Assembly: GCA_026826555.1 (NCBI GenBank)
Contig: JAKSZT010054458.1
Location: 2,105,258-2,169,257 of the forward strand
DNA: 64,000 nucleotides
Reading direction: 5' to 3'
Origin: Tolypeutes matacus
Lineage: Eukaryota; Chordata; Mammalia; Cingulata; Chlamyphoridae
Under the pieces are notes generated by a model, which was not told where the DNA came from, did not search any database, and was given only the letters and a program-made list of their open reading frames with translations. A program made the translations under genes and the position numbers. Positions 58,525 to 64,000 of the stretch are shown here, piece after piece; within the stretch, counting starts at the first letter, position 1, and each line of letters begins with the position of its first letter.

Positions 58525-61500
58525 GTTTTGCTGTCTTGTGCCACATGAACCCAGGAAGTAGAAAGTAACTATTTCATGAAATCAGTCTAGAAATATTTAT
58601 GAACATTCTGAAAAACATAAAATTAAGTTAAATGCAAAACAAAATATATAAAGAATATTTTATGCTAATCTTTGTGTAAAGTTTATCTTATTTCAATTGT
58701 AAATGACCCCAGCAATTCTACATTATCATATTTCCTCCACCTTTTGCATTCTCAGAAAAATTCTTTAATTGTTCAAAGCATCTTATTAATTTTCATGCAG
58801 TCTACCTTATATAAATTTAATAGGACACATTTGAAATAGAGAAATATAAAATATGAAAAAGTCTTTCAGCAAAAAATTGAAATTCTGTGTCTCTCAATTA
58901 AAAATACTAAAAATCTATAATTTCAAGCTGGCATTATGAGTGAATTGTAAACTATGTTTATATTCTTGTCACCCAGAAGTTTACATTAATAAAAAAGTCT
59001 GTGAGTATCTTTGGTAACTTTTGTACAAAGCTCTTATAATTTAGAAGTATTTTAAAAATATGGTATAACAAAGTCATCAAAGCACTCATTAAATGATAGT
59101 ATTAGTCCAAATGCTGATATTTTTTTCTGAAAAACCAATACTTTTGGATAAAAATAATGAAATATGAATATAATATAAAAATAATGAATATATTTTATAT
59201 TATGTATAGTATAAATAATATAACTATATTAAGGAATATAATATAAAATAATGAAAATGTGATAAAATATTATTATTGTGAATATATTATTATTTATTAA
59301 TGTACAGTGTTTTTAAAGCATATTTAAAATATGCTATAAAGACTATAGATTTGTGGTTGTTCAAACAATCCTTCTCTATTCATTCATTTTGGAAATTTTT
59401 CAGGGATTAATTAGTATATTTAAGTGATCTTTTGGATAAAATATAACAGCCTTAACTTATTTAAAACAAAGACTTATCAGTGTGAACTATATTGTGCGTA
59501 AGACTAGGCACTTGTGTTAAAGTGCACACAATCATAATCAAAAGTAAAATCCCAAAATTGCATTTAATAGTACATATGTATATTTCAGATAGTCTAAATC
59601 CTTGCTTAACTATGATAAGATTGAAAACTTAATCAGTCCTGGGAAGCTAAATGGGACCATCATAGTTGAACTATATAAATCATAATCCGTCCCAGATTTG
59701 GGGATGGCATCTTTCTCTCTGAAACACATGACCAAGTGGGATGGTAAGGAAAGAAAGAAAATTGCTTTCCAGACCTGGACAGAAAGCATCTGCTTGAAAG
59801 AGCATGAGAAAGAGAAAAGAAAAAAGTATATTTTCTATTGGGATTGTAGAGAAATAGCCTAATTACTACTCTAGCTTCCATTTCTCTTCTTGTTCATGTG
59901 CACAGACACACATACACATATAAAACTTATACATGGTATAAATATTCATAAAAGGTAAATTTTTTAGTGTTCTCTCAGTGGTTGTATGCATCCATTGTTC
60001 TTTTCAAACATATTTAGGTTAGTAAGTATGGGATTTTTTTTCAATGGTGGCCTAGCTGTGCAAGGTCTGCTTTCTCAACGGAGAAGAAACTCTTTCCTTT
60101 AATGGTGTCATGACTCCTTCTCAATTCCAGGCATTGCATGAAGATTTTATTCCCCACTCCAGTATTTATTACAGAGGATTGGTAAGTAGAACTACAAGGG
60201 TTTCAATACCAAAAAATTAACTATTTGGATTTATTTTTTAACCTTATACCTCATGTTGCCCATACTGGATATAAAGATAGAAATACTACCTTTTAGGAAA
60301 ACATCTGACTTTTCTTTTGCATCCATCTGTTCTGATAAGACCTCTCTGGATACATTGCACTCCAAAGCACTGCTAAAATAGTGTCAATTTTATTTCATTC
60401 TTCACATACCTGGCTTTATATTTTAGGTGGGGTTTTTCTCTAGAACAGTTGAACTACTCTTTGGAGTCATACCAGGTAAAACTCTAGACCCATGCTGTCC
60501 TGTGTGCTTGTGCCTCCATTAGAGACAATCATGCTGAGCCATAATTTCAACTAACATTGCTGGCTTGATGATGTGCAGGTTTACTTTTCAACTTAACAGA
60601 CCTGGAGGAGGGGGAAAGAGAAGCAATTTTTGGTTTGATGAGGTGCCTAGCTGACACTTAGGCCTGAATTTCTAAAATTTTCTGAAGCTAAATTCAGAAG
60701 AAATGGAGTTGATTTTTGGTAGGTCCCTGCTGCCTTTTGAATGGTACTTTATCAGCTGCTATTGGTTTTGATGGAGCTATTATATAACCTGTTATTATTA
60801 AGTTCTATAACCTTGGGCTGTCTGTGACTGTGAACTTTCTTTTGATAACTGGTTCATATACTTTTTACTATTTTGGGTCTGGGGTATACTCAGGATAATA
60901 CTATCCATAAGGTTCTGTTTCATCAATTTGCACTAATTGCTTTGAACTGAAATTAAAGTTTATTTGGACATAGGAGAGGCTTGTACATTCTTAAATGTCC
61001 AGCTAAGGCCATTTATTAAAATGTCATACAATGCCAAGAGCAAACAAGAAGAAGATGAATACCTCTTCTCCTGATAACATTTCTTCACCTTCCTGTCCCA
61101 TAGTATAGATTAATGTGTTGTTTTGGGAAGTAGCTGAAATTGGATAATACTCTGAAAGGTTGAGATGAGGAGAAAAGGGTTTCTTGGAATCCATATGTCT
61201 TCATAAAAAATGTTGGCTTTGAGAGAGACTGAGGTGTTGCATTGTCTGTTTTGCAGGATGCTCATTGGCTGCAAGAGGATAATAAAATCTCCAAATTTAC
61301 TCCAATTCAGAAGGCTCTTTGCCTTCATTTAAATTGTCCTAGAAAAGCAGCTATACTACAGGCAATAGTAACAAAAGTGTCACAATATAATATGGAAAAT
61401 ACAGTTGAGATAATAGCCTGCTTTGCTATAAATTAAAGCAAGTGAAAGCACACATATCACACAAGATATTCCTGTAATTCCTCTTACCTTGTTAGAGAAC

Positions 61501-62620
61501 AGTTTGGAGTAGGTGGAAAATGAGCTAGGTCTTATATGTGAGATGATAGCATGACAAAAGTTGTGATAACTGAGTTACACTAGACTGTGACTATTAACTA
61601 GAAAATTTGGCAACACATGGAATAATGGCAGAATGTTTTGAATAAAAATAAGAGAATTGAGTGGTAATGACCACAAATGCAGGAACAAAGAAGGAGAAAG
61701 CTGTCCTGGGTAGACATCAGAGAGAAAACTATGGTTTCCAGGTTGTGCTTCAAAATTTTCAATGAATAGTATAAATGTTCAGGGCTAAAACATACAAGCT
61801 TGAAAAGGGTTGTTGGTTAAAAAAAAAACCAAAATTACTGAAATAACTAGCTATCCTTTTAGAAATTGTGGGAACTAAAAGTTATTTCAACCAGAGTCAG
61901 GCATATTGATGGAGGAAGAAGCATCAACTACAGTTAAGACAGTTTGAAAGAAGAAGGAACATTATGTTAAAAATAAGAGTATTCTATAAGCGATATCTTG
62001 CTGCATGAGACACTTTATTGAGGACCTATACAAACATTGTTTGTATATATCAGTTGGTTGGGTACTTTTAGCTACAAGTAATAAAAAAATTTAAGACTTC
62101 TGTAATAAGGACATTTATTGCCTCACAAAATTGATAGTCTAGTGCTAGTGCTTTCTAACTGCCTTAATTAGTGACTCAATTAAGTTTACCCTCTTAGATT
62201 TTCTTAGTCTTTAAAAGAATAGCAAGATGGTTTCAGCTAATTCATGCATAGGACAGTCCAAAGGAAGAAAAATGGTTCCTCTTATGATCAAGGTATGGTT
62301 ACTAAGAAGCCACAATTGAGAAGTGGAATCATTTTTCAATCAAAATGGGTGCAGGGTGGAATTAATATGACATCAATTAGGTCTGTACTAGAGCTAAATT
62401 CCCCAGATTCAAATGTGAGAGACAGTAATAAACAACTTTGTAATAACGTGGAGTCATTCGATTCTGTTATGATAACAACTCCAGAATCTCAGGACCTTAA
62501 GGCTAAGGTTGGTATTTCCCCACCCCTACTTGCCTGCTACACATTATTGAAGTCCTCATTCTGAAAGATCAGCTCCTATCTGGAACAGTGTTAGTCTATA
62601 GTGAAACACAGGGGCTTTTG
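58525..62620. other. No recognised gene; AT-rich unique DNA
   Basis: Includes an extremely AT-rich low-complexity tract at about 59140-59310 built of repeated aatata/ataata units. The 106-codon frame at 62244-62564 and smaller ones show no domain. Around 62045-62140 there is weak resemblance to an old LTR-like repeat. Nothing else is supported. Confidence 0.4.
59140..59310. repeat. AT-rich low-complexity tract
   Basis: Almost pure A/T with recurring ataatgaatata/aatataatataaaa units and very little G or C. Confidence 0.8.
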
Positions 62621-62621
62621 T

Positions 62622-64000
62622 TTAAAAAATAAGCTTTATTCAGATATATACTACATGCAATAGAATACATCCATTTAAAGTATTAAATGAAATATATACC
62701 AGATGTCTAGATGAATGAAATTACTGCCACAATCAAGGCATAGAACTTTTCCAACTCTCTTGACCCTTCTCTTACTATCTCTTTCTCCACTCCCTATTTT
62801 TGGCAACAAACAGATTTACTTTTTGCTACTGTAAATGGATTTGCATTTTCTAGAATTTCATGTAAATGTAATCATTCAGTACATGTGTTTTGTGTCTGGC
62901 TTCTTTCATTCAGCATAATGATTTGGATAATTTACCATCATTGTGACATATATCAATAGTTCATTCCTTTCTCTTGCTTACTGGTATCCCATTGTATGGA
63001 TTTATCATATTTTGTTCATCCATTCAGCTTTGGGTAGTTTTCAGTTTTTGTATAATTTGAATAAAGCTATTATGAATATTCATGCACAAGTCATTGTATG
63101 GACATATGTTTTCTTTTCGCTTGGGCAAATATCTAGATATGAAAAGGTTTGGTTATATGTAAAGTGTATGTTTAATTTGAAGAAACAGCCAAACAGTTTT
63201 CCAAAGTGATTTTACAATCTTACATTTTCACCAGCAATGAATGAGTGTTCCAGTTTTTCCACATCCTTGCCAAAATGTTGTATCATCAGTATTTTTTATG
63301 TTAACCATCCTCATGTGTGTATAGTACCTGCCTGTGGTTTTATTTTGGATTTCTCTGATTATTAATGATATTCAATATCTTACATGTTAATTGGACATTC
63401 ATATATATTTTCATGCCAAGTATCTGTTCAAATTTATTACCCAATTTTCCATTTTTAAAATTGAATGCTGCTGGCTGAGGTCAGAATTCATATGCTTTAT
63501 GATTTTAATTATTTTAAGTATATTGAGACTTGTTTTATGGCCTCATATGTAGTGTACCTTGTTGAACATACTATATGTAATTGAAGATAATCTGTATTCT
63601 GCAGTTTTGGGGTATGATGTATCTATATGTCTTTATATCTACATCTAGCTAGCTAACTAGAGAGCTAGCAAGTGAGCTAGTTAGCTATCTCTCCATATGT
63701 GTGTGTGTGTGTGAATATATCTAAATTAACTCAAGGATGTTGGTAGTGTTATTCACATGCTCTCTCTTTTTACTGATTTTGCCTAGCCAATCAATCCTTC
63801 AATTGCAGAGACAGAAGTATTAAAATATCCTACTCTAAATGTAAAATTGCATATTTCTCCCTTTAGTTCTGTCAAATATTGCTTCAAATATTTTGAGGCC
63901 TCGTTATTAGGTGCCTGCACATTTAGAATTGTAATGTCTTCCTTACTAATTGATGCTTTTGTAGTTATCAAATGCTCTATTCTTCTCTTGTAATACTGTG
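62622..64000 (-). mobile_element. Old LINE-1 with large internal deletion, runs off window
   Basis: 62622-63475 is antisense L1 3' UTR and C-terminal ORF2 ('tttgtgtctggcttctttcattcagcataatg' through 'cccaattttccatttttaaa'). From about 63485 the text jumps to antisense endonuclease (minus frame 63971-63783 with ITILNVQAPN and YFNTSVS). Relative to the 5.2-kb L1 about 2.5 kb between these points is missing. A simple-sequence and hairpin tract (63620-63715) is inserted in the endonuclease part. It continues past the window end. Confidence 0.75.
63650..63687. repeat. Short inverted repeat (hairpin)
   Basis: tagctaactag (63650-63660) and ctagttagcta (63677-63687) are perfect 11-bp complements separated by 16 nt, next to a (GT)n run at about 63698-63713. 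Confidence 0.9.

Noticed and set aside
62244..62564. 106-codon plus-strand frame
   Set aside because: No recognisable domain, no splice sites or promoter context, and length is unremarkable in AT-rich DNA.
1..64000. CRISPR arrays, operons, phage or bacterial insertion sequences
   Set aside because: No regularly spaced identical repeats, no ribosome-binding-site gene organisation; everything fits mammalian intergenic or intronic DNA.

Overview
This window is mammalian nuclear DNA with no host protein-coding gene, rRNA gene or functional tRNA gene that I can support. It is AT-rich and built mostly from transposable elements, many of them nested. tRNA-derived SINEs of the DAS type (heads reading like GGAAGCGGCTGTGGCTCA..., internal A and B boxes, A-rich or (TAAA)n tails), together with young MaLR-type LTRs unlike the primate or rodent families, point to a xenarthran (armadillo, sloth or anteater). 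The dimeric SINE forms make me lean weakly towards a sloth. Species is an inference from remembered repeat families, not a measurement.

Layout. 1-5232: old single-copy-looking DNA with MIR, L2, a MER5A hAT and one LTR-like piece. 5246-11432: a near full-length LINE-1 on the minus strand, with 5' UTR, ORF1, ORF2 and short 3' UTR; both ORFs are broken. 11540-14235: a long decayed L2 on the minus strand carrying a GA microsatellite and a poly-A retroposon. 14369-16325: an MLT1 LTR and an old L1 tail split by a MIR. 16400-24770: a decayed ERVL (class III) internal region on the plus strand, invaded by a poly-A retroposon with an apparent 3' transduction, a DAS SINE, a hAT element, a twin-primed (5'-inverted) L1 and a solo MaLR LTR. 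24995-31252: an old L1 piece, unique DNA, then a second twin-primed L1 hosting two dimeric SINEs. 31263-36589: mostly repeat-poor DNA with one solo LTR flanked by a perfect 5-bp duplication.

36595-39271: a complete MaLR provirus with two LTRs of about 550 bp, a perfect 5-bp target duplication, LTRs about 5% apart by hand count, and an internal reading frame interrupted by a single TGA. 39277-46608: sparse old repeats, a MaLR LTR, an unusually clean monomeric SINE with a 25-nt A tail, a minus-strand copy of the same poly-A family, and an L2 tail. 46625-50935: a 5'-truncated minus-strand L1 with a perfect 16-bp duplication, a young SINE inside it, and a curious displaced, inverted 53-bp segment of its own endonuclease region. 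50952-62620: old L1-related sequence, MIR, MLT1 and three MaLR-type LTRs in otherwise unique DNA. 62622-64000: an old L1 with a large internal deletion running off the window end.

Nothing here works together as an operon or pathway. The connections are historical: LINE-1 supplied the machinery that mobilised the SINEs and other poly-A elements (matching poly-A tails and 10-17 bp duplications), while LTR elements arrived independently with 4-5 bp duplications. The most useful observations are the datable MaLR provirus with its nearly open frame, the 3' transduction, the two twin-priming inversions and the displaced inverted L1 segment.
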